From 2-02-FULL-49-11 sp040757655 (GTDB lineage: Bacteria; Patescibacteriota; Patescibacteriia; 2-02-FULL-49-11), in assembly GCA_040757655.1 (NCBI GenBank), contig JBFLWV010000013.1, positions 1-29,290 on the forward strand: a DNA stretch of 29,290 nucleotides. The letters run 5' to 3'. This document shows positions 29,270 through 29,290 of this stretch, in pieces. Below the pieces are notes generated by a model. That model was not told the DNA's origin. It saw only the letters and a list, made by a program, of their open reading frames with translations, and did no database searches. The position numbers were made by a program, and so were the translations under genes. The first letter of the stretch is position 1; every line of letters begins with the position of its first letter.

Positions 29270-29290
29270 TTTTGCGTTAAACGACTCTGC

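Overview
The window looks like a chromosomal segment from a small-genome bacterium of the Candidate Phyla Radiation (Patescibacteria, probably Parcubacteria-like). This is an inference from several signs: an RNase J with a long basic and proline-rich N-terminal extension, a tiny membrane-anchored Cys-rich protein, a membrane-anchored peptide-binding protein with no permease beside it, weak or absent Shine-Dalgarno sequences, and many short repeats that sit even inside genes. TGA is used as a stop (exonuclease, pepA, proC), so the code is not the UGA-glycine code of Gracilibacteria.

Layout. 1-92 is the C-terminal tail of a probable Y1 (IS200/IS605-like) transposase. 241-771 (+) is a DEDDy exonuclease. 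777-1000 is a 224-bp nested palindromic element. 1109-9463 is a long minus-strand run: glyA, an MBL-fold protein, a Cys-rich membrane protein, thpR, tgt, queA, pepA, a DUF167 protein and folD. It combines one-carbon metabolism (glyA, folD) with queuosine tRNA modification (queA, tgt). 9601-15796 (+) carries a polymer-forming (bactofilin-like) membrane protein, a large phosphohexomutase, a racemase-like protein without catalytic cysteines, proC and a class IV aminotransferase. 15797-23675 (-) carries trpS, RNase J, tRNA-Leu genes, a family 5 solute-binding protein, secG and uvrC. 23843-29162 (+) carries a CBS-pair protein, uvrA, a winged-helix protein and a HAM1-like NTPase.

The most unusual content is repeat invasion of functional genes. 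(a) A complete tRNA-Leu(CAG) lies inside the D-loop of a second tRNA-Leu(CAG), whose 5' and 3' parts are 172 bp apart but still complementary. (b) A structured palindromic element occurs once between genes and once in frame inside uvrC; compensatory base changes between the copies support a selected or inherited fold. (c) uvrC also holds a 38-nt repeat twice, and the racemase-like gene holds an in-frame run of ACGCAGAT units. (d) Small palindromes with CCCCGAC-type arms recur between genes, in the tRNA insert and in two regions that look like structured RNAs. (e) Two tracts of a 9-bp tandem repeat bracket the MBL-fold gene. Several enzymes also lack expected active-site residues: the racemase-like protein, the MBL-fold protein and the NADP loop of FolD.

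All assignments are from reading motifs by eye; no database search was possible.
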